From NCBI RefSeq assembly GCF_001514305.1, contig NZ_KQ949079.1, forward strand, positions 197,629-261,628: 64,000 bases of DNA, read 5' to 3'. The stretch is from Streptomyces dysideae (GTDB lineage: Bacteria; Actinomycetota; Actinomycetes; Streptomycetales; Streptomycetaceae). The position numbers were made by a program, and so were the translations under genes. Shown here one piece after another: positions 39,883-48,452 of the stretch; the stretch's first letter is position 1, and each line of letters opens with the position of its first letter. The notes beneath the pieces were generated by a model. It did no database searches, was not told the DNA's origin, and worked only from the letters and a program-made list of their open reading frames with translations.

Positions 39883-40564
39883 AGCCCCGGTGCAGGGCCA
39901 CGACCCCGCCCGTCAGGTTCCGCCACGCCACCTTCGACCAGCCGGCCTTGCGCAGCCGCTCGGCCAGCGCGGGCTGGTCGGGCCAGGCACGGATGGACTC
40001 GGCGAGGTAGACGTACGCCTCGGGGTTCGAGGACACGGCGCGGGCGACCGGGGGCAGGGCGCGCATCAGGTACTCGGTGTAGACCGTGCGGAAGGGCGCC
40101 CAGGTCGGGTGCGAGAACTCGCAGATCACGACCCGGCCGCCGGGCTTGGTCACCCGGTACATCTCGCGCAGGGCGGCGTCGAAGTCCTGCACATTGCGCA
40201 GCCCGAAGGAGATCGTGACGGCGTCGAAGGTGTCGTCCTTGAAGGGCAGCCTCGTCGCGTCGCCGGCCGTGAGCGGCAGCCAGGGGTGGTTCCGCTTGCC
40301 GACCCGGAGCATGCCAAGGGAGAAGTCGCAGGGCACGACGTACGCACCGGTCTGCGCGAAGGGCAGCGACGAGGTCGCCGTACCGGCGGCCAGGTCGAGG
40401 ACCTTCTGCGCGGGGCGGGCGTCGACGGCCCTGGCGACCTCCTTGCGCCATCTCCGGTCCTGGCCGAGCGACAGGACGTCGTTGGTCAGGTCGTACTTCT
40501 CCGCCACGTTGTCGAACATCGAGGCGACTTCGTGCGGCTGCTTGTCCAGGGATGCGCGGGTCAC
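39869..40564 (-). CDS. menG: Demethylmenaquinone methyltransferase
   Basis: This 231-residue SAM-dependent methyltransferase of the UbiE/MenG family adds the ring methyl group in the last step of menaquinone synthesis. Signatures are [20 protein letters not shown] at the N-terminus, [17 protein letters not shown] for SAM binding, and [20 protein letters not shown]. The GTG at 40564 precedes the conserved start directly. It lies with mqnC a few genes away and a MenJ-like reductase on the other side. Confidence 0.93.
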   Translation of the reverse strand: MTRASLDKQPHEVASMFDNVAEKYDLTNDVLSLGQDRRWRKEVARAVDARPAQKVLDLAAGTATSSLPFAQTGAYVVPCDFSLGMLRVGKRNHPWLPLTAGDATRLPFKDDTFDAVTISFGLRNVQDFDAALREMYRVTKPGGRVVICEFSHPTWAPFRTVYTEYLMRALPPVARAVSSNPEAYVYLAESIRAWPDQPALAERLRKAGWSKVAWRNLTGGVVALHRGFKES

Positions 40565-40645
40565 GTGCCCATTGTGGCAGCACGCCCTCGCGGACTTACG
40601 GGGAGGAGCCCCGGCCTCTTCCTCGCGGTGACGTCCTCCACCCAT

Positions 40646-40699
40646 CCGCGGCGAAGCCGCGGGACAGTGCGGGCTGGTCGCGCAGTTCCCCGCGCCCCT
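40646..40699. repeat. Streptomyces intergenic repeat (hairpin plus conserved core)
   Basis: A hairpin CCGCGGC-GAA-GCCGCGG (40646-40662) is followed by GGGCTGGTCGCGCAGTTCC and CCGCGCCCCT. This core, which I recall as frequent between Streptomyces genes, recurs with a rearranged hairpin at 61650-61710. It lies between menG and the next minus-strand gene. Confidence 0.7.
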
Positions 40700-40711
40700 G
40701 AAGGCGCGTCT

Positions 40712-41161
40712 CTACCGGCGTCTGTGCACCAGGCGGCCCGCGCAGACCGTTGCCATGCATGCGCCCGTCTCGTCGAAGACGGCCAGGTCCGCGCGGCCGG
40801 TGTCGATGATGGCCGTGAGGCGCGTGCGGGGGAGTACGGCCACATCGTTCCGCTCGGCGGCGGCGCGGAGTTCGGGCGAGTCGGCGTACTGCTCCAGGAC
40901 CGCCACCGCACCCGACTTCAGCACCGCGTGGATACGCTCACGTGGCGTCGGCGCGTCCGGCAACGGGCCTTCGTGGATGCGTCCGGGCCCCAGCACGCCG
41001 GGCCATCTGCGCACCCGCGCACCCGGGAACCGTTCCTGGAGCTCCGTCAGCGGGCCCACGGCGGCGACCCGGATGCCCTGAACGGCGACCGCGCCGTCCT
41101 TGAGCCGCTCCGGGTCGTCCCAGGCGTACCGCAGTTCGCCGGCGGCGTGAATCGTGAGCAT
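40712..41161 (-). CDS. Imidazolonepropionase-like small protein next to mqnC
   Basis: This 149-residue protein resembles only the outer beta-sandwich part of amidohydrolases. The N-terminus has VAAVGPLTELQERFPGARVR and the C-terminus LAVFDETGACMATVCAGRLV. The metal-binding barrel with its histidines is absent, so it should not be an amidohydrolase. Similar proteins are, as I recall, encoded beside mqnC in Streptomyces, and the stop of mqnC is 7 bp away. Its role is unknown. The length may be natural or reduced; I could not compare. Confidence 0.65.
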   Translation of the reverse strand: MLTIHAAGELRYAWDDPERLKDGAVAVQGIRVAAVGPLTELQERFPGARVRRWPGVLGPGRIHEGPLPDAPTPRERIHAVLKSGAVAVLEQYADSPELRAAAERNDVAVLPRTRLTAIIDTGRADLAVFDETGACMATVCAGRLVHRRR

Positions 41162-41168
41162 GTGAGGG

Positions 41169-42368
41169 TCAGTTGGAAGCGAGCAGCTTCAACTCGGGGT
41201 GGGCCGTGCCGCCTTCGATCGCGGTGGACGAGATGTGGGACATGACCCGCTCGTCGACGGGGTCGTCGGCCGGGTCGTCGTGCACGACGAGGTGCTCGTA
41301 CGTCGTCGCCCGCTGGGCCGGGACCCGTCCCGCCTTCCGGATCAGGTCGATGATCTCCAGGCGGTTGGAGCGGTGCTTGGCGCCGGCGGAGGAGACGACG
41401 TTCTCCTCGAGCATGATCGAGCCGAGGTCGTCCGCGCCGTAGTGCAGGGAGAGCTGGCCGATCTCCTTGCCGGTCGTCAGCCAGGAGCCCTGGATGTGCT
41501 GGATGTTGTCCATGAAGAGACGGGCGATGGCGATCATCCGCAGGTACTCGAAGAGCGTGGCCTGCGTGCGGCCCTTCAGGTGGTTGTTCTCGGGCTGGTA
41601 GGTGTACGGGATGAAGGCGCGGAAACCGCCCGTCCGGTCCTGTACGTCACGGATCATCCGCAGGTGCTCGATGCGCTCGGCGTTGGTCTCGCCCGTGCCC
41701 ATGAGCATCGTCGACGTCGACTCGACGCCGAGCCCGTGCGCGATCTCCATGATCTCCAGCCAGCGCTCGCCGCTCTCCTTGAGCGGTGCGATGGCCTTGC
41801 GCGGCCGGGCAGGGAGGAGTTCGGCGCCGGCGCCGGCGAAGGAGTCGAGGCCCGCCTCGTGGATCCGGGTGATGGCCTCGTCGACGGACACGCCCGAGAT
41901 GCGGGCCATGTGCTCGACCTCGGACGCGCCCAGCGAGTGGATCACCAACTGCGGGAAGGCGTCCTTGATGGCGCGGAAGTGCTGCTCGTAGTACTCGACG
42001 CCGTAGTCCGGGTGGTGACCGCCCTGGAACATGATCTGCGTGCCGCCGAGCTCGACGGTCTCCGCGCAGCGGCGCAGGATGTCGTCCAGGTCACGGGTCC
42101 AGCCCTTGGCCTTGTCCTTGGGAGCGGCGTAGAAGGCACAGAACTTGCACGCCGTGACGCACACGTTCGTGTAGTTGATGTTGCGCTCGATGATGTACGT
42201 CGCGATGTGCTCGGTACCCGCGTACCTACGGCGTCGTACGGCGTCGGCGGCGGCGCCCAGCGCGTGCAGCGGGGCGTCGCGGTAGAGGTCGAGCGCTTCC
42301 TCCGGGGTGATCCGCCCGCCCGATGCGGCACGGTCGAGCACAGACTGCAGGTCGGCCTTCTCGGTCAC
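41169..42368 (-). CDS. mqnC: Cyclic dehypoxanthine futalosine synthase
   Basis: This 399-residue radical SAM enzyme of the futalosine menaquinone pathway cyclises dehypoxanthine futalosine. The 4Fe-4S cluster is bound by Cys70, Cys74 and Cys77 in CVTACKFC. Other hallmarks are IMFQGGHHPDYGVEYYEQHF, YTYQPENNHL and GSIMLEENVVSSAG. The start codon directly precedes the family core. It stands with an unknown small gene and menG on the same strand. Confidence 0.94.
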   Translation of the reverse strand: MTEKADLQSVLDRAASGGRITPEEALDLYRDAPLHALGAAADAVRRRRYAGTEHIATYIIERNINYTNVCVTACKFCAFYAAPKDKAKGWTRDLDDILRRCAETVELGGTQIMFQGGHHPDYGVEYYEQHFRAIKDAFPQLVIHSLGASEVEHMARISGVSVDEAITRIHEAGLDSFAGAGAELLPARPRKAIAPLKESGERWLEIMEIAHGLGVESTSTMLMGTGETNAERIEHLRMIRDVQDRTGGFRAFIPYTYQPENNHLKGRTQATLFEYLRMIAIARLFMDNIQHIQGSWLTTGKEIGQLSLHYGADDLGSIMLEENVVSSAGAKHRSNRLEIIDLIRKAGRVPAQRATTYEHLVVHDDPADDPVDERVMSHISSTAIEGGTAHPELKLLASN

Positions 42369-42440
42369 CGGGGCGTCCCTTTCGTCAAGGGTTGTGGACA
42401 GACCAAGCCAGCCTACGCCAGCGCTATGGCCGTACCGACG

Positions 42441-43322
42441 TCAGGCCGCGTACGCCCCGACCAGCAGCCCTACGAACGCCCCGCCGATCAGAAACGGCCC
42501 GAACGCGATCGCCGTCTTGCGCCCGGCCCGCCGTACGACGACGAGCGCACCGCCGTAGAGCGCCCCGAACAGGAACCCGGCGAAGGTCCCCAGCATGACC
42601 GTGTCCCAGCCGTACCAGCCCAGCACCGCGCCCATCCCGACCGCCAGCTTCACATCGCCGAAGCCCATGCCTCCGGGGTTGATGAGGAACAGCACGAAGT
42701 AGCCGCCGCCGAGGGCGAGGGCGCCCCACAGCGCGGTCGGCCAGTCACCGGCGTGCTCGGGCACGAGCGCGACCAGGCCGAGGAGGACGAGGGCGGCGCC
42801 CGCGAGGGGCAGGGTGAGTACGTCGGGCAGCCGCTGCACACGGAAGTCGACGACCGTCAGCAGTACGGCGACGGGCGTGAGCAGCAGCCAGACGGCCAGC
42901 TCGGGCCGGGTGTCGGTGGCGGCGGCGAGGGCGGCGCATACGAAGGCGGTGGCGACGGCGATGAGCGGGGCGCCGGGCCCGTACGCACCCGGGGCCGCGT
43001 CCGCGTCCTTGTACAGGTCCGCGCCTGTGCCCGGGTCCGCGCCCGTGCCCGTGCCCCGGTCCGCGTCCTTGTCCAGGTCCAGGTCCGCGCCCGTGCCCCG
43101 GTCCGCGCCCTTCCCCGTGCCCGCACCCGCACCCGCGTCCGGTACGTCGCACGCCCCGCACCGCGCGGGCCCGATCCAGGCACCGATCCGATGCCCGCCC
43201 GGGCACGCGTCCCGCCAGGCCTCCCCGGACGGCACGGAGAACCGGTAGACGGCCCGAGGCAACAACGCCCCCGCCACCGCACCCCACAGCGCGGCGACGG
43301 CGATCACTACCGACGTGCTCAT
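42441..43322 (-). CDS. Type IV prepilin peptidase (A24 family)
   Basis: This 293-residue membrane aspartyl protease cleaves and may methylate pilin-like precursors. The two aspartate motifs are in DFRVQRLPDVLTLP and GGMGFGDVKLAVGMG. Cys40, Cys55 and Cys58 are remnants of the N-terminal zinc site. Between that site and the second helix stands a 50-residue Gly/Thr/Asp repeat (residues 62-113) that normal family members lack. About seven hydrophobic segments are seen. No pilin genes are nearby. Confidence 0.85.
   Translation of the reverse strand: MSTSVVIAVAALWGAVAGALLPRAVYRFSVPSGEAWRDACPGGHRIGAWIGPARCGACDVPDAGAGAGTGKGADRGTGADLDLDKDADRGTGTGADPGTGADLYKDADAAPGAYGPGAPLIAVATAFVCAALAAATDTRPELAVWLLLTPVAVLLTVVDFRVQRLPDVLTLPLAGAALVLLGLVALVPEHAGDWPTALWGALALGGGYFVLFLINPGGMGFGDVKLAVGMGAVLGWYGWDTVMLGTFAGFLFGALYGGALVVVRRAGRKTAIAFGPFLIGGAFVGLLVGAYAA
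42984..43139. repeat. Low-complexity GTGAD-type repeat inside the prepilin peptidase
   Basis: The segment encodes short units such as DRGTGAD, DPGTGAD and DKDAD, built from 6-to-18-bp copies of gcgcccgtgcccggtcc-like sequence. It remains in frame and falls in the cytoplasmic loop between zinc-binding cysteines and the second transmembrane helix. Confidence 0.8.
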
Positions 43323-43337
43323 CTCTGTCGCTTTCCC

Positions 43338-45605
43338 TCACACCGCCGGCAGTCCGTAGATCTCCCAACCGCCCGTCACCAGCAGGCGGTTGCCGGCGAC
43401 GGCGACCTGCCAGGGCTCGCCGTGGTCCTTGCCGTCGGTGAAGGTCCAGCGGAGCTTGCCCGTCTTGGCCTGGAGGGCGACCACGCCGGCGTCGATGGGG
43501 CCTGCGGCGCCGTACAGCGTCGTGCCGGCCTTCACGAACGTCTCCGGGCCGTCGATGTCCAGTTCGTCGCAGAGCCAGATCCGCTTGCCGGTGCTGACGT
43601 TCACGGCCCAGACGCCGTCGTCGTAGTCGCTGACGTAGAGCACGCCGCCGATGACCGTCGGGTTGTTGAAGCCGCGGCGGCCGTTCGGGGAGAGCCTCCA
43701 GCGGACGTCGCCGGTGTCCGCGTCGACGGCCGTGAGCTTGTCGCCGGGCAGGAAGACGAGGCCGCCCGCGATGGTGGGCTGCCAGGTCCAGTCGTCGCCG
43801 ATCTTCTTGGTCCACAGCTGGGCGCCGTTGACGGTGGACCGCACGGTGAGGTTGTAGTTGGAGTCGGCGTAGACCAGGTACGTGCCGGAGAGGGAGACGG
43901 AGCCCTGGACGTCGTAGTCCTTGGTGCCCCAGTCACGCTTCTGCAGCCACACCTTGGTGCCGGTGGTGTGGCTGATCGCGGCGACGGCCGTGCGGTACTT
44001 GGTGGCGCTCTGGGAGTCGCTGTAGTCGGCCGCCATGACGTACACGTTCTTGTCGTCGATGGCGATGGTGTCCTCGACGGTCAGCTTCTTGCCGAGCCGG
44101 CTGCGCCAGGCCTCGTCACCGGTCTTCACGTCGTAGGCGACGAGTACGCCGTCGTAGTCGCCGTCGGCCAGGAACACCTTGCCGCCGTGGAAGAGGAGCC
44201 GGGCGCCGGGTCGGCAGACGCCCTTCTTCGTCCAGCGGGCCTTGCCGGTCTTCACGTCGTACGCCACCAGCGGGTCGCCGCTGACCAGGAGCACGCCGTC
44301 GTGGGTGAGGAGCGGTACGGACGTCGTGGTGCTGTCCTCCGCGACCGTCTTGTGCCACAGGGGCTGGGGGGCCATTCCGGCGGGCGGGGTCGTGAAGGTG
44401 TCGTCGACGGGCTGGGCCGAACCTCCCTTGCCGTCCGCGCCGGACGCGTCGTCGGGGGTGTCGTCGGCCGACCCGAGCCACCAGGCGATGCCGCCCCCGG
44501 CCACCGCGACGGCCGCGGCCCCGCCGAACGCGAGCCCGAGGACACGGCGTCGGGAGCGGGCGGGAGGCAAGGAGACGCCGGGCGCGCCGAGTTGGACCGT
44601 GCCGGGCACGGGGGTGCCATGACCAGGTGCCGGCGTCCCGTACCCGTACCCCGGCGTCGGCGCCCCGTCCAGCATCGTCGGCGGCGGGCCGAAGGGCGCG
44701 GCGGACGCGGGTGCCTCCAGGTCCAGGATCCCCGCCGCGTGCGTGGCGATCGTCGACGCCACCGCCGACGGCAGCCAGTCGTGCAGTACGCCCTCGACGC
44801 CCTGCGGAGCCAGCGCCGCCACGATCTCGGCGGGGGCCGGCCGCTGCGCCGGGTCCTTCTGCAGACAGGCGCGGATCAGGCCGAGCAGGGACGGCGGTAC
44901 GTCCGTCAGGTCCGGCTCGCCGTGCACGATCTGGTAGAGCATCGCAGCGTGCGAGGCGGCACCGTCGCCGAAGGCGCTGCGGCCGGACGCCGCGAAGGCC
45001 AGCACCGCGCCCAGCGAGAAGACGTCGCCCGCCGTCCCCACGTCCTGGCCCAGCGCCTGCTCTGGCGGCATGTAGCCGGGCGAGCCGACCACAACTCCCG
45101 TCTGTGTCATACGGTTTCCGTCCACCGCACGCGCGATGCCGAAGTCGATGACACGCGGCCTGTCAGCGGCCAGCAGGACGTTCGAGGGTTTGAGATCGCG
45201 GTGGATCAGACCGGCCGCGTGGATCTCCTGGAGGGCGGCGGCGAGCCCCGCGGCCAGCGCGCGCACGGTCCGCTCCGGCAGCGCGCCGTGCGCGGCGACC
45301 ACGTCCGAGAGGTCCGGACCGAGCACGTACGACGTGGCCAGCCACGGCAGCGGCGCGTCCGGGTCGGCGTCCACGACGGGAGCGGTGTAGCGCCCGGAGA
45401 CCGCCTTCGCGATCTCGACCTCGTGCCGGAACCGGCCCCGGAAATCGGCGTCCGCCGCCAGGTCCGGGCGGACGACCTTCACCGCGACGGTCCGGCCACC
45501 GGGAGAACGGGCCAGATAGACACGCCCCATGCCACCGGCACCGAGTCTGCGCAGCAACCGGTAACTGCCCAGCCCTCTCGGGTCGTCCGGCTGCAGAGTC
45601 TCCAT
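43338..45605 (-). CDS. Ser/Thr protein kinase with PQQ-type beta-propeller sensor
   Basis: This 755-residue PknB-like receptor kinase has a kinase domain at about 1-270: GAGGMGRVY (22-30), Lys43, HRDLKPSN (135-142) and DFG at 154-156. A Pro/Gly-rich juxtamembrane section follows, then one transmembrane helix at about 355-377. Residues 395-755 form outer repeats of the PQQ-enzyme / quinoprotein propeller type (YDVKTGKARWT, YDVKTGDEAW, AVDADTGDVRW). The propeller faces outside and probably senses a ligand; it lacks an obvious enzyme site. The gene lies 15 bp upstream of the prepilin peptidase gene and may share a transcript. The ligand is unknown. Confidence 0.9.
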   Translation of the reverse strand: METLQPDDPRGLGSYRLLRRLGAGGMGRVYLARSPGGRTVAVKVVRPDLAADADFRGRFRHEVEIAKAVSGRYTAPVVDADPDAPLPWLATSYVLGPDLSDVVAAHGALPERTVRALAAGLAAALQEIHAAGLIHRDLKPSNVLLAADRPRVIDFGIARAVDGNRMTQTGVVVGSPGYMPPEQALGQDVGTAGDVFSLGAVLAFAASGRSAFGDGAASHAAMLYQIVHGEPDLTDVPPSLLGLIRACLQKDPAQRPAPAEIVAALAPQGVEGVLHDWLPSAVASTIATHAAGILDLEAPASAAPFGPPPTMLDGAPTPGYGYGTPAPGHGTPVPGTVQLGAPGVSLPPARSRRRVLGLAFGGAAAVAVAGGGIAWWLGSADDTPDDASGADGKGGSAQPVDDTFTTPPAGMAPQPLWHKTVAEDSTTTSVPLLTHDGVLLVSGDPLVAYDVKTGKARWTKKGVCRPGARLLFHGGKVFLADGDYDGVLVAYDVKTGDEAWRSRLGKKLTVEDTIAIDDKNVYVMAADYSDSQSATKYRTAVAAISHTTGTKVWLQKRDWGTKDYDVQGSVSLSGTYLVYADSNYNLTVRSTVNGAQLWTKKIGDDWTWQPTIAGGLVFLPGDKLTAVDADTGDVRWRLSPNGRRGFNNPTVIGGVLYVSDYDDGVWAVNVSTGKRIWLCDELDIDGPETFVKAGTTLYGAAGPIDAGVVALQAKTGKLRWTFTDGKDHGEPWQVAVAGNRLLVTGGWEIYGLPAV

Positions 45606-45930
45606 GGTGGGCCTTCCCCGTAGTGGCGCGTGCGCGGCGCGATCACGATGTTCGCTGCCGCAGACACAGTAGTAACGGCCGGTGCGGGTGGGCGTGACAG
45701 GGCATGCGAACGGCCGTGGCCGGCCGCCCTGTTGGTGCTACTCGACCTCCGACACCTGTCGCCGACGCACCCGCGCCGCCGAGCGGACCGGCCTCCACCA
45801 CCTGCACGCCAGCCAAGTCCACCCCCTCACCCCGAGGTTCGGACCACCGGACGGCAACCGCACACGGCCACGCCGCGCCCGAAAAGCCTGGAAACCACAG
45901 GCACACACAGAGTTCTAGTGCCCCGGCAGG
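45606..45930. other. Intergenic region, nothing recognised
   Basis: This 325-bp stretch lies between the kinase start and the mqnA stop. Codon use of the frames through it is not gene-like, and I found no tRNA, repeat or clear hairpin. It should hold the kinase promoter and the end of the mqnA transcript. Confidence 0.5.
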
Positions 45931-46788
<858 letters not shown>

Positions 46789-46880
46789 CTAGACCCATTG
46801 GGGTACAGTGCGACCTCCGCCCCCGCCGTCAACCCTCTTCGCGGGACTCAAACGTCCGAGTGACGTGATCTTGACCTCTA

Positions 46881-46908
46881 TTGCTTTCGGCTGCCTGCGT
46901 GCTAGGCT
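46881..46908 (+). promoter_or_regulatory. Promoter of the cold-shock gene
   Basis: TTGCTT (46881-46886) and TAGGCT (46903-46908) are 16 bp apart. The start near 46915 gives an untranslated leader of about 150 bases, which is usual for cold-shock genes. Confidence 0.55.
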
Positions 46909-47067
46909 CGCCGCAAGTTGCAGTTTGGTTTCCCTTGCAGTACAGAGCCTGCGGAGCATGTGACCGCGGGCTCTAGTCGTTTTCAGACGTATGCAGTTGT
47001 GCGGCATCTTGTTTTCACACTTGCAGGGTTCTGGAGCAGGGCAACCCTTTGGGCCCAAGGAGGGCTT

Positions 47068-47271
47068 ATGGCTACCGGAACCGTGAAGTGGTTCAACGCC
47101 GAAAAGGGCTTTGGCTTCATCGCCCAAGAAGGCGGCGGCCCCGACGTCTTCGTTCACTACTCCGCGATCAACGCGAGCGGCTTCCGCTCGCTGGAGGAGA
47201 ACCAGCAGGTCTCCTTCGACGTGACCCAGGGCCCGAAGGGCCCGCAGGCGGAGAACGTCACCCCCGTCTGA
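47068..47271 (+). CDS. Cold-shock protein (CspA family)
   Basis: This 67-residue single-stranded nucleic-acid-binding protein with an OB fold keeps RNA unfolded. RNP1 is KGFGFIAQE and RNP2 is VFVHYSAI. The ribosome site AAGGAGG lies four bases before the ATG. It has a long leader and its own terminator. Length and sequence are typical. Confidence 0.95.
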   Translation: MATGTVKWFNAEKGFGFIAQEGGGPDVFVHYSAINASGFRSLEENQQVSFDVTQGPKGPQAENVTPV

Positions 47272-47369
47272 GTCTCGTCCTCGGAGTTCGATCTCGGAGT
47301 TCGGTCTTCGGTCCAGGCCTAAGGCTCGATGAGCCTGATGCTCTGATCCGGAACAGATAGCAGTACCCA

Positions 47370-47402
47370 AGGAGCCCCGTGCCGTATGGCAACGGGGCTC
47401 CT
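47370..47402 (+). terminator. Terminator after the cold-shock gene
   Basis: AGGAGCCCCGT (47370-47380) and ACGGGGCTCCT (47392-47402) form a perfect 11-bp stem, and inner GCC/GGC pairs extend it around a GTAT loop. Confidence 0.8.
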
Positions 47403-47426
47403 GCCTTGCCCAGGAAGGATGAGTAC

Positions 47427-47699
47427 GTGCAGGGGGATGAAGTGCAGGGAGATGAAGTACAGGGGGACGGCGAGCACGGCGGGACTCCCGCCGACAACAG
47501 GCTGGCGATGTGCATCTCGGTCGGCCTCGCGCTCGGTACGAGCATCGGCATCGTGCTCGGGCTGACCGTCTTCGACAACCTCGGGGCCGGACTGACCCTG
47601 GGGATGGCGCTGGGTACCGCCGTTGGCGTTGGCGTTGGTGTCGGTGCTGGTCAGACACGTAGTGAGGGCAAGGAGGACGGCCCCGGCGAGGCTGAGTAG
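47427..47699 (+). CDS. Small glycine-zipper membrane protein
   Basis: This 90-residue hypothetical protein starts at GTG 47427 with GGAAGG eight bases upstream. It begins with three copies of a VQGDE-type five-residue repeat encoded by near-identical 15-bp units. Two glycine-rich hydrophobic segments follow (LALGTSIGIVLGLTVF and LGMALGTAVGVGVGVGAG), of a kind that packs as glycine zippers in membranes. The tail is charged. No known family is recognised and no role is assigned. Confidence 0.6.
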   Translation: MQGDEVQGDEVQGDGEHGGTPADNRLAMCISVGLALGTSIGIVLGLTVFDNLGAGLTLGMALGTAVGVGVGVGAGQTRSEGKEDGPGEAE

Positions 47700-47710
47700 A
47701 GTCCCCGGGC

Positions 47711-48358
47711 ATGACTGATGCCGACTTCCTGACCGACACCCGTGTGTTCTACGACGCCATCGCCGAGGACTACGCCGAACTGTTCCGGGACGTGGTCGCC
47801 GCGACACCGGTGGACCGGGGCTTACTGCGGGCCTTCGCCGAGCTCGTCGGGGAGGGCGGGGCCGTGGCCGACCTCGGGTGCGGGCCCGGCCGGGTCACCG
47901 GGTATCTCGCCTCCCTCGGACTGTCCGCCTTCGGGGTCGACCTGTCGGAGTCCATGCTCGCCATCGCCCGGCGGGAGAACCCGGGGCTCCGGTTCGAGCG
48001 GGGCTCGATGCTGGACCTGGACCTCCCCGACGGTGGTCTCGCGGGCGTCGTCTCCTGGTACTCGACCATCCACACCCCTGTGGACCGGCTCCCCTCCCTC
48101 TTCACCGAGCTCGGGCGCGTACTGGCACCCGGCGGCCACCTGCTCGTCGCGTTCCAGGTCGGCGAGGAGCCCCGCCGCCACGACCGGCCCTTCGGACACC
48201 CGGTGGCCCTCGACTTCCAGCGCCGCCGGCCGGACCACATCGCCGGCCTGCTGACGGACGCCGGGTTCGACGTACGGTCACGGACCGTACGGGAGGCGGA
48301 GGAGGCGTTCGGGGAGCCCGTACCGCAGGCGTTCCTCATCGCCCGCAAGGCCGGGTAA
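47711..48358 (+). CDS. SAM-dependent class I methyltransferase
   Basis: This 215-residue methyltransferase has a Rossmann fold. The SAM motif is AVADLGCGPGRVTGYLAS at about residues 50-67, followed by the acidic motif GVDLSESM. Motif IV-like text is VVSWYSTIHTPVDRLP and the C-terminal beta part starts at GGHLLVAFQVGE. It is alone on its strand after the small membrane protein gene. The substrate is unknown. Confidence 0.85.
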   Translation: MTDADFLTDTRVFYDAIAEDYAELFRDVVAATPVDRGLLRAFAELVGEGGAVADLGCGPGRVTGYLASLGLSAFGVDLSESMLAIARRENPGLRFERGSMLDLDLPDGGLAGVVSWYSTIHTPVDRLPSLFTELGRVLAPGGHLLVAFQVGEEPRRHDRPFGHPVALDFQRRRPDHIAGLLTDAGFDVRSRTVREAEEAFGEPVPQAFLIARKAG

Positions 48359-48404
48359 GAGAACAAAATGGAACAAGGGGAATGCATGCGGCCGGGCCGT
48401 AGCC

Positions 48405-48452
48405 GCCGCTCAGAGCACCCCCGCCACATGCCGCTCAGAGCACCCCCGCCAC
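48405..48452. repeat. 23-bp direct repeat across the end of the flavoprotein gene
   Basis: Two exact copies of a 23-bp sequence starting gccgctcagagcaccccc stand at 48405-48427 and 48430-48452, separated by two bases. The second copy holds the last codons and stop of the minus-strand flavoprotein gene; the first lies just beyond the stop. Confidence 0.85.

Noticed and set aside
41199..45623. A 1474-codon plus-strand open frame
   Set aside because: It runs antisense to mqnC, the prepilin peptidase and the kinase, whose motifs are clear. Long antisense frames are normal at this GC content.
45835..45850. A T-loop-like ggttcggacc suggesting a tRNA
   Set aside because: No cloverleaf arms, anticodon stem or acceptor pairing could be built around it.
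46871..46908. TTGACC at 46871 as -35 box of the cold-shock gene
   Set aside because: It lies 26 bp from the -10 box; TTGCTT at 46881 has the proper 16-bp spacing.
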